A stretch of DNA of 6,225 bases from an uncultured Faecalibacterium sp. (GCA_945982465.1 CAMFSB010000103.1:1-6225); one strand, 5' to 3'. Positions 1 to 6,136 are shown, counted from the first letter of the stretch. Notes: generated by a model not told the origin, from the letters alone. Translations and numbers: made by a program.

Positions 1-64
1 CGCCCCCGGTGACACCCCCGCCTTGCATGCCGTGCATACAAGCCGCGTAGCTGCACAGCACCGC

Positions 65-613
65 TCACGCGCAGCCGCACAGGGCCGCGACCACCATGCC
101 CGCCGCAAAGTTCAGCAGGCTGACGCCCGTATTGTAATGGAACACCCGCAAAACCTGCGGCAGCATATCGACCCACTCGCCCAGGCCGGACTGCCCCGCA
201 CTGGACACCACCAGCAGAATCAGCATGGAAAGCACCGACACCACGGCACTGGCCGCCATCCACACCACGCCGGCAATGGTTTTGCTGGCCAGCAGCTGCC
301 GGGTCGAGACCGGCAGCGTGTTCATCAGGTACCCCTCCCCGCCCAGCAGATTTTTGTAAAAGCGCTGCACCCCCTGCATAATGGTGAGCACAACGGTGGG
401 GAGGATCAGCGCCACATAACCCAGCATCAGGATCATCATGGCCGAGGCGAAAAAGTTTTCCATCCCCTGGCTGCCAAAGCCCTTCGTTTCGTGCTGGATG
501 GTCATACGCATGGTAAAGCCCAGCAGCGCCGCCGCCGCCACCATGGCCAGATACATGCTGCCCATGGTGCGGGCCGTGGCCTTAAACTCATATTTCAGCA
601 ATTTTTTCAGCAT
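65..613 (-). CDS. ABC-2-like transporter permease, probably truncated
   Basis: This is the membrane subunit expected to pair with the ATPase just upstream. The 182-residue product has about four hydrophobic segments (roughly residues 17-34, 55-80, 112-137 and 160-182). Between the second and third lies the motif GGEGYLMNTLPVSTRQLL (residues 91-108), resembling the (D)EGYL..TLPV....LL..K stretch of permeases found beside YtrA-type regulators. The start is ATG at 613, preceded by GGGAGG at a 7-base spacing; it overlaps the ATPase stop by 7 bases, so translation is probably coupled. Such permeases usually have about six membrane segments and 230 or more residues. This one ends at TGA (65-67) inside the fourth, and the same frame stays open from 64 to the window edge. 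The family call is fairly firm; substrate is unknown. Whether the stop is a mutation, an error or the natural end cannot be settled here. Confidence 0.75.
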   Translation of the reverse strand: MLKKLLKYEFKATARTMGSMYLAMVAAAALLGFTMRMTIQHETKGFGSQGMENFFASAMMILMLGYVALILPTVVLTIMQGVQRFYKNLLGGEGYLMNTLPVSTRQLLASKTIAGVVWMAASAVVSVLSMLILLVVSSAGQSGLGEWVDMLPQVLRVFHYNTGVSLLNFAAGMVVAALCGCA

Positions 614-1305
614 TTGAATACCTCCCGGAAATACGCATCCACACTCTTGCCCTCGGTCTCGCGGATCTCGTCGGCCGCACGGTACATCAGCACCCGGCCC
701 TCCTGCAAAAACACCGCTTCGTCCAGCACCGGCTCAATGTCGCCGATCAAATGGGTGGAAATGACCACGGTGCCGTTTTCGTTGTAGTTGTTCAGGATGG
801 TATGCAGGATGTAGTCCCGCGCGGCAGGGTCCACCCCGCCGATCGGCTCATCCAGCAGGTACAGCTGGGCCGTGCGGCTCATGGCCAGGATCAGCTGCAC
901 CTTTTCCTTATTGCCTTTGGACAGGCTTTTGAGCCGGTCCGCGGCGGAAAGATGCAGGGCGGACAGCATTTCGGCCGCCTTGGCCGCGTTGAAGTCAGCG
1001 TAAAAATCGGTGAACATCCCCACAAGATCGCCCACCCGCATCCAGTCGGGCAGGTACCGGGCGTCCGGCAGGTACGATACCAGCGCCTTGCTGGCCGGGC
1101 CGGGCTTATGCCCCGCCACCAGGATCTCGCCCGCGCTGGGCTGCAGCAGGCCATTGGCCAGCTTGAGCAGCGTGGTCTTGCCGGAACCGTTCGGCCCCAG
1201 CAGGCCAATGATCCGGCCGCTGCTCAGGTGCAGTTCCACGTTCTGCAGCGCGGCTTTGGCGCCATAGTTTTTGCTCAGGCCGCGGCAGGTCAAAATTTCT
1301 TCCAT
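607..1305 (-). CDS. ABC transporter ATP-binding protein (YtrB-like)
   Basis: This is a 232-residue cytoplasmic ATPase that should power the adjacent permease. Visible motifs are Walker A GPNGSGKTT (37-45), an ABC signature in the variant form LSKGN (128-132), Walker B LYLLDEP (148-154) with D-loop GGVDP (156-160), and the switch histidine in STHL (H185). The Q-loop region reads SYLPDARYLP, with Asp where glutamine is usual; YtrB-like ATPases often vary here. I chose ATG at 1305 because GGAGG sits 8 bases upstream of it. Earlier in-frame GTG/ATG codons (1326, 1323, 1320) would place that site inside the gene. It lies 39 bases after the GntR gene, and its stop overlaps the permease start. The GntR-ATPase-permease order is typical of ytr-like cassettes, some of which respond to cell-wall antibiotics, but nothing here identifies the substrate. 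Confidence 0.93.
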   Translation of the reverse strand: MEEILTCRGLSKNYGAKAALQNVELHLSSGRIIGLLGPNGSGKTTLLKLANGLLQPSAGEILVAGHKPGPASKALVSYLPDARYLPDWMRVGDLVGMFTDFYADFNAAKAAEMLSALHLSAADRLKSLSKGNKEKVQLILAMSRTAQLYLLDEPIGGVDPAARDYILHTILNNYNENGTVVISTHLIGDIEPVLDEAVFLQEGRVLMYRAADEIRETEGKSVDAYFREVFKC

Positions 1306-1333
1306 ACTCGTTTCCTCCATCATCACAGGCTGC

Positions 1334-1357
1334 GCCGGCCGGTTTTATTCGGCCGGC
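1334..1357 (-). other. Intercistronic hairpin spanning the gntR stop codon
   Basis: The arms 1334-1341 (gccggccg) and 1350-1357 (cggccggc) form a perfect 8-bp all-G/C stem with an 8-base A/T-rich loop. The stop codon of the GntR gene (1345-1347) lies in the loop. No run of U follows on the minus strand, so it is not a classical intrinsic terminator. Position suggests a role in mRNA stability, processing, or lowering ATPase/permease expression relative to the regulator; that role is inferred. Confidence 0.6.
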
Positions 1358-1725
1358 TGATCGGATGGCTGCGCCAGCGCAGCAAACATCTGCGCCAGCT
1401 GCCCGGGCGGGCAGCCCATCGCCTGCATGTGCGCGGCAAACTGCCGCACCTCGCTTTCAAGGGTCTCCCGCCGTACTTCTTCGATGCGCTGGGTATCGCT
1501 GGTCACAAAGCGTCCGGCCGTGCGCTCGGTATACACCAGGCCGCGGCGCTCCAGTTCGGCCAGGGCGCGCTGCATGGTGTTGGGGTTGACACCCGCCGCC
1601 CCGGCCAGATCACGCACCGAATCCAGCCGCGAGCCGGGCGGGTATTCCCCGCCGATGATCCGCCCCTGCAGCCGTTCCACCAGCTGCGCATAGATCGGGC
1701 GGCCGCCGTCAAAGGCTTCTGCCAT
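1345..1725 (-). CDS. GntR-family transcriptional regulator, YtrA subfamily
   Basis: This is a 126-residue DNA-binding repressor. The winged helix-turn-helix covers about residues 10-78: PIYAQLVERLQGRIIGGEY, then SVRDLAGAAGVNPNTMQRAL (recognition region) and a wing ending in GRFVTSD (71-77). The C-terminal part (79-126) is short and mostly helical, without a large effector domain, as in the YtrA subfamily. One deviation is LDSVR at 34-38, where LPSVR is usual. ATG at 1725 is preceded by AAAGGAGAG with a 6-base spacing. It is the first gene of a gntR-ATPase-permease operon, and an inverted repeat covers the -10 box of its own promoter. Autorepression, relieved by an inducing stress or ligand, is therefore likely. 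The family is secure; the inducer is unknown. Confidence 0.92.
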   Translation of the reverse strand: MAEAFDGGRPIYAQLVERLQGRIIGGEYPPGSRLDSVRDLAGAAGVNPNTMQRALAELERRGLVYTERTAGRFVTSDTQRIEEVRRETLESEVRQFAAHMQAMGCPPGQLAQMFAALAQPSDQPAE

Positions 1726-1754
1726 TGTGTGCTCTCCTTTCCATCTTGTGTTAC

Positions 1755-1782
1755 TGTATTACTTGCTTGATACAATAATACA
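1755..1782. promoter_or_regulatory. Inverted repeat, probable GntR operator
   Basis: The arms tgtatta (1755-1761) and taataca (1776-1782) are perfect reverse complements separated by 14 bases. The repeat covers the -10 box (1775-1780) and the expected transcription start of the GntR operon. YtrA-type repressors bind inverted repeats at their own promoters, so this is the best operator candidate. The sequence shows the repeat; binding is inferred. Confidence 0.6.
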
Positions 1783-1802
1783 CGTTTTTCTCCGCCTGTC
1801 AA
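1775..1802 (-). promoter_or_regulatory. Sigma-70-type promoter of the gntR-ABC operon
   Basis: On the minus strand a perfect TTGACA -35 box (1797-1802) is separated by 16 bases from a TATTAT -10 box (1775-1780). Initiation should fall near 1768, giving a leader of about 43 bases before the GntR ATG at 1725. The -35 box starts only 11 bases past the terminator of the met operon. Confidence 0.85.
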
Positions 1803-1813
1803 GCCTTTTGCGC

Positions 1814-1847
1814 AAAAAAATGCGGCCGGGACCGATCCAGCCGCATT
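1814..1847 (-). terminator. Rho-independent terminator of the met operon
   Basis: The arms 1837-1847 and 1819-1829 pair over 11 bp with a single G-T wobble and a 7-base loop. On the minus strand a run of seven T (1820-1814) overlaps the base of the stem and follows it. It lies about 32 bases past the stop of the ybaK-like remnant and ends the metF-to-ybaK transcription unit. Confidence 0.92.
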
Positions 1848-1879
1848 CTTTCTAAATCCATTCGATATTTTGGTTCTTT

Positions 1880-2038
1880 TTACTGGGCACTTTTACACAC
1901 ATCCACCCAGGCGGCCGGCTTCGCATAGCGTTCCAGCTCCGGAATGGTCAGTTCGATGGCGCTGGACACATCAAACTCCAGAATGCGATCAGCAATACCC
2001 TGTGCCTGAAAATACGCCCTCACCCGTTCGATCGACAT
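1880..2038 (-). pseudogene. YbaK/EbsC-type aminoacyl-tRNA deacylase, internally deleted remnant
   Basis: This 52-residue ORF joins two ends of one known family. Residues 1-27 (MSIERVRAYF to EFDVSSA) match the typical N-terminus of YbaK/EbsC proteins, which edit mischarged tRNAs such as Cys-tRNA(Pro). Residues 25-49 (SSAIELT to WVDVCK) match their extreme C-terminus. Family members are about 155-160 residues, so roughly 105 codons from the middle, including the catalytic region, are missing in frame. The junction is at SSA, a tripeptide expected at both ends of the lost segment (N-terminal SSATVE, C-terminal S/N-SAIEL), which fits deletion between short repeats. The ATG at 2038 lies 7 bases after the metH stop, with GGGAGAG at the metH end as its ribosome site. 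The product is almost certainly inactive as a deacylase. The family comparison is from memory, so the size of the deletion is approximate. Confidence 0.75.
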
Positions 2039-2045
2039 CGTTTCT

Positions 2046-4484
2046 TTACTCTCCCTGCCCAGCGTAAAACGCCTTGGCAATATCTGCGGCTTGCTTTGCG
2101 TCCTTTGCGTAGTATTCAGCCCCGATGGCCTTGGCGTAAGAAGGCGTCAGCACCGCGCCGCCCACCATCACCGTGCAGCCGGGGCATTTGGCATGCACCA
2201 GCGCTATGGTCTGTTCCATGCTTTTGAGGGTGGTGGTCATCAAGGCCGAAAGGCCCACTAGCCGGGCGCCGGTGCGCTGCACGGTCTCCACCACCTGCTC
2301 GGGCGGCACGTCGCGGCCCAGGTCGGTCACATCAAAGCCGTAGTTTTCCAAAATCACCTTGACGATGTTTTTGCCGATGTCGTGCACATCGCCTTTTACG
2401 GTAGCCAGCACGATGCGGCCCTTGCCGCCCTGTTCGCCGCCGCTTTCGGCCACGGCGGTACGGATGACCTCGAACGCGCTTTGGGCAGCGGCCGCCGCCT
2501 GCAGCAGCTGGGGCAGGAACAGCCTGCCCTTTTCGTACTGGTCGCCCACAATGTCCAGCGCGGGGATCAGCCCTTCATCCACCACCTGCAGCGGCGCTTT
2601 GGTCTGCAGCAGGCCGCGGGTAGCTGCAGCCGTTGCGGCCCGCAGGCCCTTTTGCACCGCCGCGAGCCGCGGGGCGTACTCGCCCCGGCCGGGCGCGCCG
2701 CCGGAAGCTGGCGCCGCCGGCCCCGGCGCCGCGGGCCTGGCTGCCGCAGCCGGCACATAGTCCGCATAGCGGGCAATGTATCGTGCACTCTGCCTGTCAC
2801 GGCCGGAGAGCACGTCAAACGCCGCGGCGGCAGCCATCATCTCCTCGCTGGACGGGTTGATGATCGCCAGGTCCAGCCCGGCGCCCATGGCCAGCGTAAA
2901 GAACGCCGTGTTCAAAAACGGGCGGCAGGGCAGCCCGAAGCTGATGTTGGAAACGCCCAGCACTGTGCGAACGCCCAGCGTCTGCTTGCACTCCCGCAGG
3001 GCCTTGAGCGTCTCCATCACATCCTCCTGCTGGGCACTGGCGGTCAGCGTCAGGCAGTCGATGTAGATATCCTCGGGCGGGATGCCCGCCGCCAGCGCCG
3101 CGTCACGGATGCGGCGGGCAATGGCCACGCGCTGCTGCGTCTGTTTGGGAATGCCATGTTCGTCCAGCGTCAGGCCCACCACGGCCGCGCCATACTTTTT
3201 GCACAGCGGCAGAATGGCGTCCAGCACGGCCTGCTCGCCGTTGACCGAGTTGACGATAGGCTTGCCGTTATACACCCGCAGGCCCCGTTCCAGGGCGGCG
3301 GGGTTGGTGGAATCCAGCTGCAAGGGCAGCTCGCACACGCTTTGGATGGCGCGCACGGCCGCTTCCATCGCCGCAGGCTCGTCTACACCGGGCACACCCA
3401 CGTTCACATCCAATACAGCCGCGCCCGCGTCCGCCTGGGCCACAGCCTGGGCCAGCACATAATCCATATCGCCGTCGCGGATGGCCTGCTGGAACCGCTT
3501 TTTGCCCGTGGGATTGATGCGCTCGCCCACGATGGTAACACCATCCACATTAACGCAGGAAACCGGCGTGCACAAAACGCTTTGGGCCGGGCGCTGCTGT
3601 GCCTGCGGGCGGCCCGGCGCGCAGCCCTCGAACACCTTATTCAGCAGGCCGATAAACTCCGGCGTAGTGCCGCAGCAGCCGCCCGCGGCAAACAGCCCCA
3701 GCGTGCGGTAAGGCTTCATCTGCAGCGCAAAGGTCTGGGGGCCGATGTCGTAGCCCGAGCCGTCAGCCCGGGGCAGGCCGGCGTTGGGTTTTACAAAGAT
3801 GGGGTAATCCGCCGGGACAGCGGCCGCCAGGCGCCGGGCCAGCGGAAAGATCTCGGCCGGGCCGAGGCTGCAATTGAAGCCGACGGCGTCGGCCCCCAGC
3901 CCCCGGGCCGTGGCCGCGAAGCTCTCGACCGTACAGCCCGTGAACGTGCGGCCGGACGGCTCAAAGCTCATGCTGGCCAGCACCGGCAGATCGCAGGTTT
4001 CTTTTACGGCCAGCAGCGCCGCTTTCAGCTCGTACAGGTCGGTAAAGGTTTCCAGGAACACCAGATCCGCGCCGGCTGCGGCGCCGGCCCGGATCTGGCG
4101 GGCAAACTCGGCCACAGCCGCTTCCAGCGTTAAGGTGCCGGCCGGCTCCAGCAGCTCGCCCAGCGGCCCCACATCCAGCGCCACCAACGCGCCGTAGGGG
4201 GCGGCGGCCCGTTTGGCGCAGGCAATGGCCGCCGGGATGATCTGTTCCGGCGTATAGCCGGTATCGGCCAGCTTTTTGGCCGAAGCGCCAAAGGTGTTGC
4301 TGTTGATGACCCGGCTGCCCGCCGCAGCATATCGGGCCTGAATGCTCTCGATGAGCTGTGGATCGGTCAGGTTCAGAAGTTCCGGCTTTTGCCCAAGGCC
4401 CAGCCCGGCTGCCTGCAGCATGGCCCCCACGCCGCCGTCCCGCAGGCTGGGGCCGGGTTTGTTAAACAATTCCCTCGCCGGCAC
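2046..4484 (-). CDS. metH: Cobalamin-dependent methionine synthase, lacking the activation domain
   Basis: MetH moves a methyl group from 5-methyl-THF through cob(I)alamin to homocysteine, giving methionine. In this 812-residue cytoplasmic enzyme the homocysteine domain (about 1-290) carries zinc ligands C205 (GFNCS) and C270/C271 (GGCCGT). The pterin domain (about 315-575) begins VDGVTIVGERINPTG. An Ala/Pro/Gly-rich linker (about 578-602) leads to the B12 cap (about 605-685) and the B12 domain (about 688-812), with DVHDIG supplying the cobalt-ligand histidine H701, then SALMTTT and VGGAVLTP. It ends there, so the roughly 330-residue AdoMet/activation module of E. coli MetH is absent; the neighbouring gene carries that fold. 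I chose GTG at 4484 because AGGGGG lies 7 bases upstream, almost copying the metF site, and because homologues begin near RELFNKP. GTG at 4511 would add nine residues. It overlaps the upstream stop by 23 bases. Confidence 0.96.
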   Translation of the reverse strand: MPARELFNKPGPSLRDGGVGAMLQAAGLGLGQKPELLNLTDPQLIESIQARYAAAGSRVINSNTFGASAKKLADTGYTPEQIIPAAIACAKRAAAPYGALVALDVGPLGELLEPAGTLTLEAAVAEFARQIRAGAAAGADLVFLETFTDLYELKAALLAVKETCDLPVLASMSFEPSGRTFTGCTVESFAATARGLGADAVGFNCSLGPAEIFPLARRLAAAVPADYPIFVKPNAGLPRADGSGYDIGPQTFALQMKPYRTLGLFAAGGCCGTTPEFIGLLNKVFEGCAPGRPQAQQRPAQSVLCTPVSCVNVDGVTIVGERINPTGKKRFQQAIRDGDMDYVLAQAVAQADAGAAVLDVNVGVPGVDEPAAMEAAVRAIQSVCELPLQLDSTNPAALERGLRVYNGKPIVNSVNGEQAVLDAILPLCKKYGAAVVGLTLDEHGIPKQTQQRVAIARRIRDAALAAGIPPEDIYIDCLTLTASAQQEDVMETLKALRECKQTLGVRTVLGVSNISFGLPCRPFLNTAFFTLAMGAGLDLAIINPSSEEMMAAAAAFDVLSGRDRQSARYIARYADYVPAAAARPAAPGPAAPASGGAPGRGEYAPRLAAVQKGLRAATAAATRGLLQTKAPLQVVDEGLIPALDIVGDQYEKGRLFLPQLLQAAAAAQSAFEVIRTAVAESGGEQGGKGRIVLATVKGDVHDIGKNIVKVILENYGFDVTDLGRDVPPEQVVETVQRTGARLVGLSALMTTTLKSMEQTIALVHAKCPGCTVMVGGAVLTPSYAKAIGAEYYAKDAKQAADIAKAFYAGQGE

Positions 4485-4962
4485 AGGTTTGCCCCCTTTT
4501 TCGGTATTCACATGTCTCGCGCAGCGCGCAATGCGCGCAGCCCGCGCGGTGGCCGCGCACCGGCTGTTCGCTCACGCCCAGCACTGCCGTGATGCTTTTG
4601 CGCGGGGTGAGCAGGTTGGTCGGCCCCACGGTCACCCCCAGCAGCCGGGCGCTGTCCAGCAGGGTGCACAGCAGCGGCTGCACAGCCAGCGGATAATCGC
4701 CATAGCCCGGGGAATAGCGGCCGGTCAGGTACAGGCCCCGGGCCGTAAATTCCTGCCGCAGGGCCGCTTCGGCTGCATCGGCCGCAGCTTCGGCCAACGC
4801 GCTGGCGGCGGCATCCGCGGCGGCAAGCCGCGCCACATCGCCCACGCCCGCCCGCCGGATGGCAAGGTCCGCCCGCGGCCCCAGCGTTGCCGCCAGAAGC
4901 ACGGCGTGGCTGCACCCGGCCAGATGGCGGCGGATGTCCGCCCCCTGCAGCAGGCCCTGCAC
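4462..4962 (-). CDS. MetH reactivation-domain protein, open portion after an in-frame stop
   Basis: This is a stand-alone relative of the C-terminal activation domain of MetH, which binds AdoMet during reductive methylation of inactive cob(II)alamin. In the 166-residue open part, GADIRRHLAGC (7-17) and LLAATLG (22-28) are typical family motifs, and GRYSPGYGDYPL (81-92) matches the RxxPGY AdoMet-binding motif. The C-terminus has cysteines at C142, C145, C151 and C160 (C-x2-C-x5-C-x8-C), common in clostridial stand-alone forms. The GTG at 4962 is only the first usual start codon after an in-frame TAG (5020-5022). It has no good Shine-Dalgarno site and would omit the N-terminal part; the frame makes better sense starting at 5166 and continuing through the TAG. 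The 3' end overlaps metH by 23 bases. Family is confident; whether a working protein is made is doubtful. Confidence 0.8.
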   Translation of the reverse strand: MQGLLQGADIRRHLAGCSHAVLLAATLGPRADLAIRRAGVGDVARLAAADAAASALAEAAADAAEAALRQEFTARGLYLTGRYSPGYGDYPLAVQPLLCTLLDSARLLGVTVGPTNLLTPRKSITAVLGVSEQPVRGHRAGCAHCALRETCEYRKRGQTCAGEGIV

Positions 4963-5019
4963 TTCCAGCGCGGGCAGCGCCAGCGACGCGCTGGGCAGGC
5001 GCGGCGGCGCGGCTGCAGT

Positions 5020-5166
5020 CTACGCGCCTGCGAGGCTCTGCAGCAATTCACAGCCCGCGGCCTCGCCCGCGCCCGCGCCAAGATACCGGGCCGCAGTGCG
5101 CAGCTCCGCCCTGACTGGCGGCAGATTCCCGGCCCTGGGCCGGTCACAGAAGGTCCCGGATTCCAT
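5020..5166 (-). pseudogene. N-terminal fragment of the MetH reactivation-domain gene, ended by TAG
   Basis: This 48-codon fragment lies in the same frame as the activation-domain ORF downstream and is separated from it only by TAG at 5020-5022. ATG at 5166 has AAAGGG six bases upstream and overlaps the metF 3' end by 23 bases, giving a normal coupled start. It encodes ELRTAARYLG (about residues 20-29), like the E.LRYLG helix near the start of stand-alone activation proteins. By my count, 22 of the 28 codons before the TAG and 16 of the 19 after it (up to the GTG) end in G or C, as expected if one coding frame crosses the stop. Joined, the locus 4462-5166 spans 234 codon positions before its natural TAA, near the usual family length. 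A CAG-to-TAG change would be enough, but the original codon is not known. Confidence 0.7.
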
Positions 5167-6007
5167 CATAAACCCTTTGCGCTACGGTAAAGTTGTTCAT
5201 CGCGTACAGGTGCACGCCGTCAGCGCCGCCCTCAATCAAGTCGCGCAACTGGCGCACGGCGTAATCCACACCCGCGTCAAACAGCGCCTGCTCGTCGTTC
5301 TGGTAACGGGCGATCATGCGGGTGAACTCAGCGGGCAGGCTGGCGGACGAAAGCGCCACCGTGCGCTCGATCTGGCTTTTGCGCACGATGGGCATCACGC
5401 CCGCCGAGATGGGCACATCCAGCCCCGCCTTGCGCGCACGGTTGACAAAGCGGTAATACTGGTAATTATCAAAAAACAGCTGGCTGAGCAGATGATCCGC
5501 GCCGGCTGCCACCTTGCGCTTCAGGCCGTCCAGGTCCTGCTGGACGGTGGCGCTTTCGGGGTGGCCCTCCGGGTAGCAGGCGCCCGCAATGCCAAAGCCC
5601 GGCTGGCGGTAGCGGATAAACGCCGTTAAGTCGCTGGCGTGGACAAAATCCGGGCTTTGGGGCCGCAGCGGCGTGGCGTCGCCCCGCAACGCCAGCACAT
5701 TCTGCACGCCTGTGGCGGCCAATGCCGCCAAGTCGGCGGTCATTTTGGCCTCGTTGGAGCCCATGCACACAAAATGCGCCATCGGCTCGATGTGCAGTTC
5801 ATTTTTGATGTACGAGGCGATCTCGACCGTGGAAACGCCGCCGGCCGACCCGCCCGCCCCGTAGGTCACGCTGATAAAATCCGGGTTCAGCGCCGCCATC
5901 TGGCGCAGCGTGGCCTGCATTTTGGGGTAATTTTCCGTCTGTTTGGGCGGGAAGCATTCGATCGAAAACACACACTTTTTGCTCTGATACAGCTCGCTTA
6001 ACTTCAC
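5144..6007 (-). CDS. metF: Methylenetetrahydrofolate reductase
   Basis: MetF is a cytoplasmic flavoprotein that reduces 5,10-methylene-THF to 5-methyl-THF, the methyl donor for the MetH encoded two genes downstream. The product is 287 residues, the normal size for a bacterial single-domain MetF barrel. Visible motifs are FSIECFPPK (14-22, with E17 at the catalytic-glutamate position), SVTYGAGGS (46-54), LALRGD (105-110, with D110 at the folate/flavin-contacting aspartate), CYPEGHPES (144-152), SQLFFD (175-180) and GVMPI (203-207). The start is GTG at 6007, preceded by AAAAGGGGG with a 7-base spacing; no better start lies nearby. It is the first gene of the met operon, about 26 bases after the predicted transcription start. 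I see no damage in it. Confidence 0.96.
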   Translation of the reverse strand: MKLSELYQSKKCVFSIECFPPKQTENYPKMQATLRQMAALNPDFISVTYGAGGSAGGVSTVEIASYIKNELHIEPMAHFVCMGSNEAKMTADLAALAATGVQNVLALRGDATPLRPQSPDFVHASDLTAFIRYRQPGFGIAGACYPEGHPESATVQQDLDGLKRKVAAGADHLLSQLFFDNYQYYRFVNRARKAGLDVPISAGVMPIVRKSQIERTVALSSASLPAEFTRMIARYQNDEQALFDAGVDYAVRQLRDLIEGGADGVHLYAMNNFTVAQRVYDGIRDLL

Positions 6008-6039
6008 AATAAGGCCCCCTTTTGGGTTTGTTCCTTGCT

Positions 6040-6067
6040 ATCTTAACACATTTTGGCGGCATTGCAA
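6040..6067 (-). promoter_or_regulatory. metF: Promoter of the metF-metH operon
   Basis: On the minus strand TTGCAA (6062-6067, a 4/6 match to the -35 consensus) lies 16 bases from TAAGAT (6040-6045), which has an extended TGT just upstream. Initiation near 6033 leaves a leader of about 26 bases. That is too short for a SAM or cobalamin riboswitch, so any methionine control would have to act on initiation or elsewhere. Confidence 0.65.
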
Positions 6068-6100
6068 CCGGATTTTCCCAGTAAATCACTATGTTTTTTG

Positions 6101-6131
6101 CAAAAAAGAAAACGCCGCGCTCCGCAGCGTT
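6101..6131 (-). terminator. Rho-independent terminator of the upstream gene
   Basis: The arms 6124-6131 and 6111-6118 form an 8-bp stem with one G-T wobble and a 5-base loop. They are followed on the minus strand by TTCTTTTTT (6110-6102). It begins 5 bases after the TGA of the partial gene at the right edge and separates it from the metF promoter. Confidence 0.88.
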
Positions 6132-6136
6132 CTCCG

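Noticed and set aside
23..787. 254-codon plus-strand open frame opposite the permease
   Set aside because: It is a shadow of the permease and ATPase genes on the other strand; the His/Gln-rich translation has no domain features.
1306..1326. Longer ATPase start at GTG 1326 or the ATG codons at 1323 and 1320
   Set aside because: The GGAGG ribosome site (about 1314-1318) lies downstream of these codons and is correctly spaced for ATG 1305.
751..1770. 339-codon plus-strand open frame
   Set aside because: It is antisense to the ATPase and GntR genes and runs across their promoter region. Composition is that of an antisense shadow, with no recognisable motif.
2640..2770. Very GC-rich, repetitive-looking stretch inside metH
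   Set aside because: It encodes the Ala/Pro/Gly linker between the pterin domain and the B12 cap domain and stays in frame; it is not a separate repeat or insertion.
2382..4133. 583-codon plus-strand open frame
   Set aside because: It lies wholly antisense to the motif-complete metH. Its His/Gln/Arg-rich translation resembles no family and is expected opposite a GC-rich gene.
4342..5190. 282-codon plus-strand open frame opposite the reactivase locus
   Set aside because: Given the damage on the minus strand I considered it as the real gene, but its translation is low-complexity Arg/Ala/Gln-rich, while the minus strand carries specific activation-domain motifs.
6008..6100. Possible SAM or cobalamin riboswitch upstream of metF
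   Set aside because: Only about 94 bases separate the previous terminator from metF, they contain a promoter, and no riboswitch core or second terminator is visible.
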